Shown here piece after piece: positions 37,610 through 47,911 of a stretch of 64,000 bases of DNA; the stretch's first letter is position 1, and each line of letters starts with the position of its first letter. The notes under the pieces are model-generated. The model saw nothing but the letters and a program-made list of their open reading frames with translations. It searched no databases and was not told the origin of the DNA. Made by a program: the position numbers and the translations under genes. This DNA is from Odiellus spinosus (taxonomy: Eukaryota; Arthropoda; Arachnida; Opiliones; Phalangiidae), in the NCBI GenBank assembly GCA_963920705.1, contig OY987227.1:18873434-18937433 (forward strand). The letters run 5' to 3'.

Positions 37610-37779
37610 CTTTTAATAAATCTGCAATTTTAAATTTCGTGGGGAATTTGTTGATGTTAGGCTTAGCGCCTGCGGGCCATGGCGAAAAGTAACGCGAAAT
37701 ATAAACGATAATTAAACTTGCACGATAGTTTAAATACGTTTGTAAATTATTATAAAACACTTAGTAGCTGTATTTTAAA

Positions 37780-39433
37780 ATGAATAATTCGATTACGGAT
37801 GAAGAATTACGCGACGAACTGGAGAAAATGGGGTATACTGGCATATCTGAGGAATTGTTTGTTAAATTCAAAAAAGGTGTCATTAACTCTAAATTTTCTT
37901 GTGCTTAGACAATAGCCACTACAATATCATATGTTATTTCAGATTTAGACAAATTAATGGCTGAGGATCGAGAGTCTAGCTTGGGTTCTAGCACTAGCAG
38001 TTCCCCATCTCAATTTGCTCAAAATGAGCGTGATAAAAAACCATCAATGGATCAGAATAGCAGCTATTTAAATGATTTAGTAACCAACTTTATATTAGTT
38101 TTGTAGGCCAATATAAATATATAACAGATCCTTCTTTTTTTATTGTAAGATCCCAGGAAACAAAGTTTCCAATAATATACCACCTAAACCTACTACACAA
38201 ACAAAAAAGACCTCCACTTCTAGTAGTAATAGTAGAGTTATTAAAAGAAAAACCCTAAGGTATGATATAAATAAACTTTACTATCCCTAAATTAAAAACC
38301 AACAAATTTTACATCTAGGCATAATGCAAATGGAAAGTCTTACGTTGAGGAAGTTTCTTTCACCAGCGTTTTATGCGGTAAATATGATTTTTAATCTTTT
38401 GTTAGATCTTCCCTAACTAAAACCAAAATTTCACTAGAATCTAACGAAACCTCGAGGGGTGAATATCATCAAACTAGTGATAATTATCAACCACTTTACG
38501 ACAGAAAAGTACTAAATTTAATGATAATATTGCCTATTTTACTAATCAAACTTGCTTTTATAATTTTTTTTTATCATTTAACAGATTTCACGATCTACGG
38601 GAAATTTATTTGAACTCTCTAAAAGTATTTAAATATAATTAGGTACAACTAGTTGTCAAAAACTAATTGCCAATGAAATTTTTATCACCTATAGAAAAAC
38701 TACCTACCGTTTTTCCAATGGTGCCATATGGTTCCAAGCAATGCGACCCAGTTACTCTGTATCATCAATATCGCAAATATTGGGAAAGTCATAAAACTCC
38801 TTCGGAAAAAAATCATAAAGCTCTTCGTTGGAATATCAGAGAACAAATGCTAGATTATGATCCAATAGCGGAGGTTCAGTTTTTATCCATTTAACAGGGT
38901 TTCGAACAAACAGGGAAAACCTGGAAAAAAAATTAGTTGAAAAAATCTGGGAAAACATGGAAATTAATGACAAAACAATTAACAGCACTCAAAACTGTTG
39001 CAACCCCCCCCCCCCCCCCCCCCAAAGAAAAAAAATCCCTTGTTTATTTTCTAAGCCCTATTTTTCCAATGTTTTTCCATAGGCTTTATAAATATTGCCC
39101 TTACCTAAAAAAGTTAGCCTTCAGGAACTCATTCATTATCTCGAGAAGTCTTAAAGACTTCCCGAAGACTTTTGTAGTGTTCGTGAGAACTTCTTCAGAT
39201 TAGACTAACTTTTTTCGGTAAGGGTGGAAGTAGGCTGGAAAACCTGTAAATATCAGGGAAATTATTTTTTTAAATCTTGTACAAACCCTGATTTAATTAA
39301 TAATTGATTGTTTAACTAACCCAATTTTTTTACGCAGTTTTCTTTGAAACAAATGCCCAATATCTTTCACATTCCTCGTGAAAGAAGGAGCAACATATAC
39401 CGATGGAACTCGTGTTCAAATTTGAACTATTGA
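37780..39433 (+). CDS. HYLS1: HYLS1 centriolar/ciliogenesis protein, 262 aa, eight exons
   Basis: Exons: 37,780-37,876; 37,943-38,079; 38,150-38,259; 38,319-38,377; 38,438-38,508; 38,585-38,624; 38,695-38,873; 39,338-39,433 (sum 789 bp, phases consistent). Most introns are 60-76 bp. HYLS1 is a core centriole protein needed for cilium formation in animals. The identification rests on the C-terminal HYLS1 region: CDPVTLYHQYRKYWESH, then ALRWNIREQML (about 200-222), and a final PNIFHIPRERRS box. The N-terminal LEKMGYTGISEEL also fits. The middle is Ser/Asn-rich and low complexity. The length is close to that of other animal homologues as I recall them. Weak donors (GTACTA after exon 5, GTTCAG after exon 7) make those junctions less certain. 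The last intron carries a MITE. The gene converges on mRpL4. Confidence 0.88.
38895..39290. mobile_element. MITE within the last HYLS1 intron
   Basis: CAGGGTTTCGAACAA at 38,895 is mirrored by TTGTACAAACCCTG ending at 39,290, and ATTTAA directly repeats on both sides (38,889-38,894 and 39,291-39,296). Inside are a run of C (39,004-39,023) and a nested hairpin, CTTACCTAAAAAAGTTAG against CTAACTTTTTTCGGTAAG, at about 39,102-39,222. The insertion explains why this intron (464 bp) is much longer than the others. The CAGGG ends resemble hAT elements, but the duplication is only six bases. Confidence 0.65.
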
Positions 39434-39454
39434 TTTTAGTTACTTAAAATGATC

Positions 39455-39460
39455 AATAAA
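39455..39460 (+). terminator. Poly(A) signal of HYLS1
   Basis: AATAAA 22 bp after the HYLS1 stop codon; a second one lies at 39,481. Cleavage here would end the transcript at roughly 39,475-39,500, inside the short gap before the mRpL4 3' end. Confidence 0.6.
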
Positions 39461-39533
39461 ATTTCAAATTTCGAATAATCAATAAAATTAGAAATTATGC
39501 GTGTTAAAACATTCAGATTTGATAGAAATAAAA

Positions 39534-39539
39534 TTTATT
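39534..39539 (-). terminator. Poly(A) signal of mRpL4
   Basis: TTTATT on the plus strand is AATAAA on the minus strand, 34 bp after the mRpL4 stop codon. The expected cleavage site, about 39,505-39,520, comes within a few tens of bases of the HYLS1 3' end, so the two mRNAs nearly touch or overlap. Confidence 0.6.
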
Positions 39540-39572
39540 TTCTAAACCATTCTCCAGTTATTTAAAAAATCA

Positions 39573-42033
39573 TTAGTAGGTTTTAAATCTTTTTATGACA
39601 TTATGAATGTCAAGCCTATGAAGCTGATACAAAAGTCTTTCTTCAATTTTCTCCAAAGCGCTCAAAGTAATCACTAATGTCTCGTGTTTGAGCATACTGT
39701 AGACATTTAAGCCTTTATAAAAATATAAATATGATGTAATCATTCAACCTGACTACGAAAGATTTTCTATCAATTGCCGGGCTTCCAGCAAAACCCGAAC
39801 AATAAAAACCAAATACAGACCAATTTTCAATGAAACTTGGATCTTTATTTAAAGCCAAGTAATGCTTGCCTTTTAGGACAGTTAGGTGGAGCAGGAAGCC
39901 CAGCCATAAATTTCAATACAGGATTATATAGAGCACAAAATTTTGTTTTATAGGATAATATAGGAGTAAAATTATCTCAAATGAAGGATTTTGTCGGGTA
40001 AATTTCAGCGTAAATACCTGATAATTTTATTTTCTAGTTAGAAGTGAACTACTTCCTACAAACAGAGGCTAGAGGGGTCAAACACTTTAGAACTCAGGTG
40101 CACAAAATGTTTCAACTCTTTGCACTACCAAAACTGGACTCAAGAGTTCGAATTTTTTGAACATCCCCCTCGCAGTGGCTCAAATGAAATTAGATGTCTT
40201 TAACTAACCAAATGTTTTAGGGCTGGCTAGATGCTACTAATGCACCCACCCATGAAAAATATGTTGCGTTGTAGCCAGGACTTGAACCCACGACCTTCGG
40301 CTTACAGCGCGGCAACTACCATCACTTATCAAGGCTCTCATTTATTTATGACATCATAGCACCCCCTCTCAGCTCTCAGTGATAGTTTGAGACTGCTGCA
40401 TATGAAATCGATCTTTCGAAATATCGGTATAGGTTTTCAAACTACTGGTAATTTACAATATTGGTTTCAGCCCAATACAAAAGCTACGTTCACGTTAGAC
40501 ACTTTGAAACCATTTTGAAAAAATACCATTTTCTGACAAAGAATCTCTACAGTTGACCACAATATTTTCTATTTTGAGCTTTTGAACTTTCCAAAATTGT
40601 TTAAAACGGTTTCAAAGTCTTCAGTATGAAAGGGTCTTAGGTTCTTAACTGTAGAAACTTAATTTTCTTGGGTCGATAAGTAAAAGGCTTAAGAGCTAAA
40701 AACATTTACCATAAACTGGCATTAGATTAAAATGAGGTATTTCATCCATCGCTGCAGAAATATTTTTAGGCATTAAATCGGTGCTAAAATTGTTATTTAA
40801 TTATTATTAATCTTGTAGATTATTTACTAGATAATATTTACTGAAAGTTTCTTACTCGTCAACAAATAAAACTGATATCCCCCACTGACGATGGTTTGCC
40901 AAATCCTCCAAATACTGGAAGCAAAAATATTTTGTACTTTTGTTTTAAATTTTACAATCACCTAATGATTAAGTGAACAAATTCAAATTACCTTCGGGTC
41001 ATCGGTTGAAATTTCTAGATTATCCACTATTTTTAAATCATTTTGGGCTAATTTTACAGAAAGGGCGGTAGTCAAACCTTTCACTCTGGTATAAAAGGGT
41101 AACATGTAGAAATAAGTTTCAGGTCCTCTGGGACCATGAGCAATACCACCTTAAAACACAAAATTTTAATTTTATCCCATAAATTTCGGATATAGAATTA
41201 AAAATTCTGACCATTTTTGAATAATGGGGAACGTATACTTCCGTGTCGAGCTCGGCCCAAACCTTTTTGGGGCCATGGTTTTCTACCACCACCTCGCTTT
41301 TCTGCCCTAGATTTGGCAAAATCCCATCTCTAGAATTTTAGCAAGATATTCTCAACTTGCACCAGTTTTAAAATCTTAAAATTAAGATTAGAAACTTTAC
41401 AAACCACTTGGCGATATTTTCTTTGCCATTTTACATTATCATTTAGAATATCCATTCTAAAAAAATTGAAAAATATTTATTTTCCTAATAACTAGGACAC
41501 TTTGGTTTTATGTAAAATTTGTACCTGGGATACTCGGCAAAAACCTCAGGGTGAAGATCAACTACACCTAACTTCTCGCATTCTATTGTATCAAGATTTT
41601 CCACCCAAGCTTGTCGGGGCTTAAGATATTTATGAGGCAAGTGAAGATCTCGGGAAGTGATAATGGGGAGAGGTGGTCTATTTATGTTAATTTCTGCATC
41701 AATTAAAAGTGTAATTAATTACACTTATGATAAAGAAGCATCCAATCCTTGTTTTCAACTTACGGGAATTTGGATCAATAACGTTAACATTTGGTTCTTT
41801 GGTGATAGAATCCTCATTTGAAACAGTAGTTATGGATTTTACCCACATGATATTCTTAAAATTAAGTTTTTAGATCAATTAAGAATAAAACACTTCTAAG
41901 CCTTGGTTAATCGGGTAGTAGTTTCAATTACTAAGTTACTTTTAACAAGAAATTGTCTTCTTACCTGTAAGTTTTGTGTGTTGAATGCTCGTAGACATTT
42001 CCGTAGGTTGCGTTTTAATATATTAATTAACAT
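39573..42033 (-). CDS. mRpL4: Mitochondrial large-subunit ribosomal protein uL4m, 309 aa, nine exons
   Basis: Exons (minus, 5' to 3'): 42,033-41,965; 41,854-41,764; 41,693-41,525; 41,456-41,405; 41,329-41,212; 41,149-40,992; 40,914-40,856; 40,783-40,710; 39,712-39,573. The sum is 930 bp and every phase fits. Residues 1-23 ([17 protein letters not shown]...) are basic and lack acidic residues, as in mitochondrial targeting peptides. Diagnostic uL4 motifs follow: [59 protein letters not shown]. It is a core protein of the mitoribosome large subunit. In exon 5 a second frame is also open (41,119-41,319) and is a shadow. The 997-bp last intron holds a SINE-like sequence and a fold-back element. 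Divergent from Rpb7, convergent with HYLS1. Confidence 0.95.
40190..40340 (-). mobile_element. Possible tRNA-derived SINE fragment in the mRpL4 intron
   Basis: On the minus strand GGTTCAAGTCC (40,288-40,278) matches the Pol III B box, preceded by GCTGTAAGCCGAAGGTCGTG. A candidate, weak A-box region (TGGTAGTTGCCGC) lies about 35 bp upstream. The sequence does not fold into a complete tRNA cloverleaf. No tail or target-site duplication was found. Called from the B box and tRNA-like layout only. Confidence 0.35.
40486..40634. mobile_element. Fold-back element related to those at 24.5-25.1 kb
   Basis: ACGTTCACGTTAGACACTTT continues to GAAACCATTTTG and is mirrored by AAACGGTTTCAAAGTCTTCA then GTATGAAAGG. 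This is the same GTTCA...TAGAC...TTTGAAACC terminal pattern as the copies near 24.5 kb. Located within the last mRpL4 intron. Non-coding. Confidence 0.55.
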
Positions 42034-42150
42034 TTTAAAATATTTCCCAGCGCTTATGCACAATCACAAGCACTCGCAGGCGCCGTATAAAGTTATTGTC
42101 TTGTCTTCACTCTTCACCAATACGGCGTCTGCTTAAATTTCTAAAACAAT

Positions 42151-42282
42151 TAGGGGCGGTAATAAGCACAGGGCAGTGGACAGTATCTAATAAATTTCCT
42201 ATGTAAAAAATTTCACTTTCGATTGAGGTCACTCGACATTTGTAGGACTACGATTAGAAAAATAATTTTATTTCCGTTTCTG
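42151..42282. mobile_element. Degenerate hAT MITE copy between mRpL4 and Rpb7
   Basis: The left end AGGGGCGGTAATAAGCACA and right end TTATTTCCGTTTCTG match the complete element at 36,981 with several substitutions. The interior keeps GTCACTCGACATTTGTAGGA, related to the GTCACTGGACAAATGTCC module. No target-site duplication remains. Confidence 0.65.
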
Positions 42283-42332
42283 AAACTAAGAAGGATCAGA
42301 TCCTTCTTGCTGAAACCAATGGTAAATAGCCG

Positions 42333-42530
42333 GGAGTCGGAGACGAAAATAAACTAGACAGGTTTATTGGACAATCTCTAGTGACCCCGTTTTTATAAAA
42401 TAATAATTTATAAAATAGGTATTTTCATTTCCTACTGCTCTTTAAAAAATATATATTTTAAAACAAATAATAGTTTAGACAATTTGCAAACTTATTGTAC
42501 AATGTCTAGTCCTTATTTCCGCCCGTGGTA
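42333..42530. mobile_element. Second degenerate hAT MITE copy between mRpL4 and Rpb7
   Basis: The left end GTCGGAGACGAAAATAAACT and right end GTCCTTATTTCCGCCCGTG are weaker matches to the same family, with ATTGGACAATCTCTAGTGAC inside. The two copies fill about half of the 650-bp divergent spacer, ending roughly 150 bp before the Rpb7 start codon. Confidence 0.55.
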
Positions 42531-42683
42531 CTGTTAAAAAATGGCCACCGCAATAAATCATAAATTTACGTTACAAGAACCACTCCAGTAATTAAAAGTT
42601 AATTAACAAGTTAAAAAAGACTAAATTGATAGATATAAGACTTTTGCTAACATTTATATTGTTGCGGGCAGCTACATTCAAAA

Positions 42684-43568
<885 letters not shown>

Positions 43569-43600
43569 ACAATCTCATATTTTGTTGTACATTACGATTG

Positions 43601-43606
43601 AATAAA
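43601..43606 (+). terminator. Poly(A) signal of Rpb7
   Basis: AATAAA beginning 33 bp after the Rpb7 stop codon; the only close copy downstream. Confidence 0.7.
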
Positions 43607-43896
43607 TAACTTTTATCTTACCTTTATCTTTTACGTGTACTGATTATTGAACAGTTTTATATATACATTGTTTCCGCACACCTTCTTTCCTAGCTTGCAT
43701 TGATTGCAGGTTTGACAGTTTTTCGATAAGACCACTACTGATTTGCTAGCTTTTCTTTCTCTGCTTCGTGGAGAAACTGGCAATTAACCTTCCAGTAAAA
43801 GCTGTTTCACATGCCTAAAGATAACAAGATGATGAAGTCCACAAGAGAAGCCAATAAAATTGGGATTTTATAAGTTTAGAAATACTTCTAGACCTT

Positions 43897-44142
43897 TTGA
43901 TTTTTAAAGTTTTACGATTTTTTTGTCTTTTTCAACTCTACTACTACCACTACCAAATCCTTGGACATTATAAGTTCCTATATCCAACCCCAGGTATGTA
44001 TACTAAAAAGGCTAAAGGATCCACTCCCAATTTTTTCACACACTGCGATGGTGGTGCCTTTTCCCGGATGAGTTTTTCTGAAACTAAAATTCATGCTACT
44101 TTGGGTCTGGGAAGGAATATTAGAACTATGGAATTTACATAA
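43897..44142 (+). pseudogene. Unassigned open segment, possibly a decayed exon
   Basis: The plus frame ends in a stop and carries PTPGMYTKK and SFSETKIHATLG; the minus strand also stays open across 43,978-44,196 with NFSFRKTHPGKG. Both short PG-containing stretches faintly recall sperm-tail PG-rich repeat proteins. However, no frame continues on both sides, there is no matching splice partner, and I cannot decide the strand. AACCCCAGGTATGT at 43,986-43,999 is a good donor-like sequence on the plus strand. Listed because it is the only coding-like stretch between Rpb7 and the BTB gene. Confidence 0.2.
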
Positions 44143-44202
44143 AAGATAAGTGTTCATTTCATCTTGAGTTGACAGCGAAAGCAAATCTATTCTCACTTTA
44201 TC

Positions 44203-44367
44203 TTTAAAGGCCCTATCTGCTCTGAAACCTGCCCCTTTAAAATGCTCTTCCCTTACGCACGCAGCCTAGCTTTGACAGTACAATTTCTTTTGTACAACGT
44301 CGTCTGCTAAGCTAGAAAAGAAGGCGACTTTAATGGGGATTTGAAAATCGCAGATAGTCCCTTTAAA
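44203..44367. mobile_element. TTAA-flanked MITE
   Basis: TTTAAAGGCCCTATCTGC at 44,203-44,220 is mirrored by GCAGATAGTCCCTTTAAA at 44,350-44,367, with two mismatches. TTAA sits at each end inside the repeat, as in piggyBac-like insertions, but the AGG...CCT ends are not the standard piggyBac termini. The 165-bp interior includes GGCGACTTTAATGGGGATTT facing AAACCTGCCCCTTTAAAATG, extending the inverted arms. Non-coding. Confidence 0.6.
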
Positions 44368-46082
44368 TCAACAAATCATAAAGATAAAGGACACCTATCA
44401 TTTTACATTCTGCTAACTCAAAAACTCTGCTTGGTAAATATTAAATTAGTTATTCAAGTTCTCCAAGTAGCGAAATTGACGGCAAAATAGAAAGGTTTAA
44501 TTGTGATCATAGCTCTTTCAAAATTCGATTGAAAAAGTTAAAAAAAACTAAAAATACTATCAGAAGTTATTTAGTTTCGTGATGAAATCAACAAAAACAA
44601 AATTACTTATTTAATCATGTACTAGTTTTAGTACTATTCAAACGTATAGTCTGTTCCACCTCCAGTTGGCATCAAAGGCAAACGCTTTATCTCTAGGATT
44701 TGTGGCATAGCTCTATGTATATCGTGATACCTCAAACTGATTTTATGTTTAAGTCCACCTTGGGTTTGCAGTACGCACCAAGGCTGCCTCACTATGTCCA
44801 AGTTAATAAATCATAGAGCTAAAGGATAGGTTGGCATTGTGCGTACTGCCAATTTACACTAGTTCAATATTCCACTTCGCTTTCTCAGCCAACGATTTCT
44901 ATAGGAAGTAATCATAAATGCACGAATCAAACTCCTGTTCAAAATCTGTTGGCTAAAACTACTTTTTTTACTCTCTACGGCTTAACGTATTAATCCACCT
45001 CTGTTCTAATCATTATTGTAAATTATTCTTGAACAAGATAGAGCGAGTTTCACATAGTGAAATAAAATTTCCTTGTGTGGCAGAAACAGTTTTTGCCATT
45101 AGAGAGATAGTGTTCGCTACACGAAACATTTTCTTATCCCTTCTAATGACCATTAGACTAATTGCTGAAATTCTAATAAACCTATTTATCAAGGTAGTCT
45201 TTGATTAGGAAAAGGGCAAGAACGGATCTGTCCAAGCCTTCCCTCGTAGTCTTAGGTAAGAGTGACGCAGATAAAATAGCTTCCCTATAAGCTTTCTCTC
45301 CCTTTGCACCCAGTTTCTATAGCAACCTCTCCACTGACCAAAGCAATTCGGAGATCGGATAATCGCTTATTGGGGTTAGGAGGTCGACAATCTTTTTGGA
45401 GTACAAATTAGTAGAAATTTATTAGAGCAATTATTTTTCGCTCCATTATAGTTATGCCCGGCTGAATAAAGGGGCAGAAAAGTTTTTAACAAAACAACAC
45501 ATTTTTATTTTCAATGTATATAAATTTCGATGTAAACATCTCGGAAGGCCTATTTTAATCGATTCTATAATTAATTTAATTAAACTAGTAGAATTTTTGA
45601 AATTTAAATTATCGCGTATTCTACAGTTTAATCGTGATTAGCACCAAAAACCTAAAATTTAATTTCGGCAGTATTATCGAAGTGTGCCCCAAAATTCTTA
45701 AAGTTGACATTATTAAAATCATGTTTTTATCCGCTTAGGGGGCAAGCTTAGTTACAAATTGTTAGTGAATAAATTTAAGAAAGATGTTTTAAAGTTATAT
45801 GATTGAGAGATTTTATAAAATGAGTTTTTAATTGTTTTTATATATTTTCTGAAAATGTTATGTTAGAAAGACGAAGAGAGTGCGATTCTTTGCTTTGCCA
45901 ACCATAAACCTTTCAACAATTGCTGCCTTTTTTAAAGGCCTGATACTTTCAACTTTGGATTAAAACCTTGTTAACCATTTCTCTTTGATAAAAATATATC
46001 CCTTACCTCGACCTTCGCAATTTCGGAAGATATCAACTTCCAATTCGTAATTTTTAGAGAATCAAGGGGATAACCCCGCTGA
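44368..46082. other. Intergenic plus probable 3' UTR of the BTB gene
   Basis: No gene is seen. A short inverted pair, GCAGTACGCAC at about 44,771 and GTGCGTACTGC at about 44,840, encloses about 55 bp. On the minus strand, AATAAA-equivalents (TTTATT on the plus strand at about 45,418 and 45,505) lie 0.6-0.7 kb beyond the BTB stop and could end its transcript. Confidence 0.4.
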
Positions 46083-47911
46083 TCAATAATAAAAAAATAT
46101 TTCGGAAAATTCCATTATGTCCGTCATATTACCCAACTGTCCTCTCTGGAAAGAACTAAACTGGAAGGTGACTCCGTTCACGCTATCGTCCTTTTTCCTG
46201 TTCTTCAAGGAGGGTATGACGACGTCCTCGGCTAAGAACTTCCCTAGTTGTAATTCGAGTTCCCCTTCGACCCCTTTTCGAACGTAAAACGGCTTCTTCA
46301 AGGTGATTTTAACGTCCTTGTCTTTGGCCAGAACGAACGTGACGTCGGTGTCTTCGTGTTCCATCTTACCGTCCTGTATTTGGTAGGTGTAACGCAGGAC
46401 GCCGTCGTACTTGGGTTGTCGAACCGAATAGAAACCAGAGTCCAATCTGGCCGGGAACCCTAGTCCCGTTAAAAAAATGTCGTGGTTAAGGACCATAAAT
46501 CGCAGACCGACGATCCTCAAAGGTCGGACGGGCGAATGGTAAGCGCTGGCTTTGTACCTCCGACAACTGAAAAATTCAGGAGGGACGGATCTCTTGACAG
46601 TGTCAGAGGACAAACCGCGGGGCATGGGGACGATTCCAGGGACGGCTAAGTTCATAAAGACGTGAAAACACTCGTCTTTGCTCAGCAAACCGCTTTTGGC
46701 CGGGCCTTTGCTGAATTCTTCGGGCGACATGGTCAAGAAACGGATATGAGGTAAGGTGGTCTCCAAACTGCGTCGCAAGTTCTCGACGTCCGGTTCGGCG
46801 TTCCTCTTGGCGCACTCCTCCTCGGCCCACATATATAACGCGTTGTATAAGGAAAATTCCGAGTAAAGATTCAAGTAAGGCCGCCGGACGATCATTTCCA
46901 AGGTCGAAACGCTGACGTTGTTGAAACTGGGTGATGTCAAGACGTGATAGGTTTGACGGTCGATGACGTTCAAGCATTGATAGATGAGATAATGAGCTTC
47001 CAAGACGATCGAAAACTCGTAGACTTGGCAAACGGTTTTGGGCGTGACGCTTTTCTCCAAGAAATTAAAACATTCTCGGAGAAGGTGAGGGAGAATGTAT
47101 TTTTTAGCGGCGTACGCCGTCAACATAGCATCTTCCACAGTTTGCAAGTTTAACGTGTCCGTGTAGGCGTATCTGTTTCCGATTAAGAGGAAATGGAAAT
47201 CAGCGAGCACCAAGGGCTACACTTATAATCTAGAAAATGATTATTTTGAAAATAAAATGAATTTAAATAAATTGGCTAAAATACCCGTTTAAAATCGTGA
47301 CGGGGCTTAATTTTAAATATTCAGGGTCATTCCTTTAAGCAGATTGCCATCAAGCACGCGACAAATCTCTCTAACACGCTACCGGTAATCGAGCGTAGTT
47401 TACCTGGTGTGAATATTAAGCGATCACCAAATGCAATTAAAGCTATTATAACGAACATGTCTAAATTTTGCGAAGCTACTACAGGTACATCAAAAGTAAT
47501 ATAAAAGTAGTAAAATTATCGTGAATCTTACATCGTGCTATCAAGGGTATAGAAATTCACTATTCCTTATACATATGCTTGTTGTTGTGTAATAAACATA
47601 TTAAACAATATTATTAGTATAAATAAAAACTTGCCTGAGAAGATTTTCGAAGCCAATTGGAGCGATGTCGGTAATTCGAATAACTTTGGACTTGTCCGCC
47701 ATATCACCGTAGAACATAGCCTCGAAGACGGGACTTGTCATAGCCAAGAGAACCCTATGTCCGACGTATTTCTTGGAGGAGTTGGGCGGTCCCACAATGA
47801 ACGTGACATCAGTGAATGACTTGTTCTGCAGGAGGGACGACGTTCTCTGAAGTACCTTTTCACTGTCCATCATCGCGAGATCATTCAGTTTCCCATTTAA
47901 CCCCCTACATA
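46083..47911 (-). CDS. BTB-BACK-PHR domain protein (BTBD1/2/3/6 family), 442 aa from the internal ATG
   Basis: Exons 47,635-47,873 (ATG; open back to 47,911) and 46,083-47,172. Family members are adaptors of Cullin-3 ubiquitin ligases. The BTB domain spans about residues 15-115 (SFTDVTFIVG, VGHRVLLAMTSPVFEAMFYG, LLRYAYTDTLNL), BACK about 115-240 (CFNFLEKSVTPKTVCQVYEF), and PHR about 290-440 (SAYHSPVRPLRIVGLRFMV to the C terminus). IRFLTMSPEEF and SGLLSKDE are typical of this family. The intron donor is GC, not GT: CTCAG|GCAAGT joined to AAACAG|ATACG. This is the only join that restores LLRYAYTD and the frame. An acceptor CCCCGCAG before 47,911 keeps the frame open upstream of the ATG, so this exon probably continues from a distant 5' exon (53,151-53,343), for 519 aa in total. 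Confidence 0.92.

Noticed and set aside
40215-40330. A functional tRNA gene on the minus strand
   Set aside because: A B box is present but acceptor and anticodon stems do not pair; better explained as SINE or tRNA relic.
46603-47153. Alternative frames on both strands over the large BTB exon
   Set aside because: They overlap the BACK-domain coding frame, which has clear family motifs; the others are shadows in GC-rich coding DNA.
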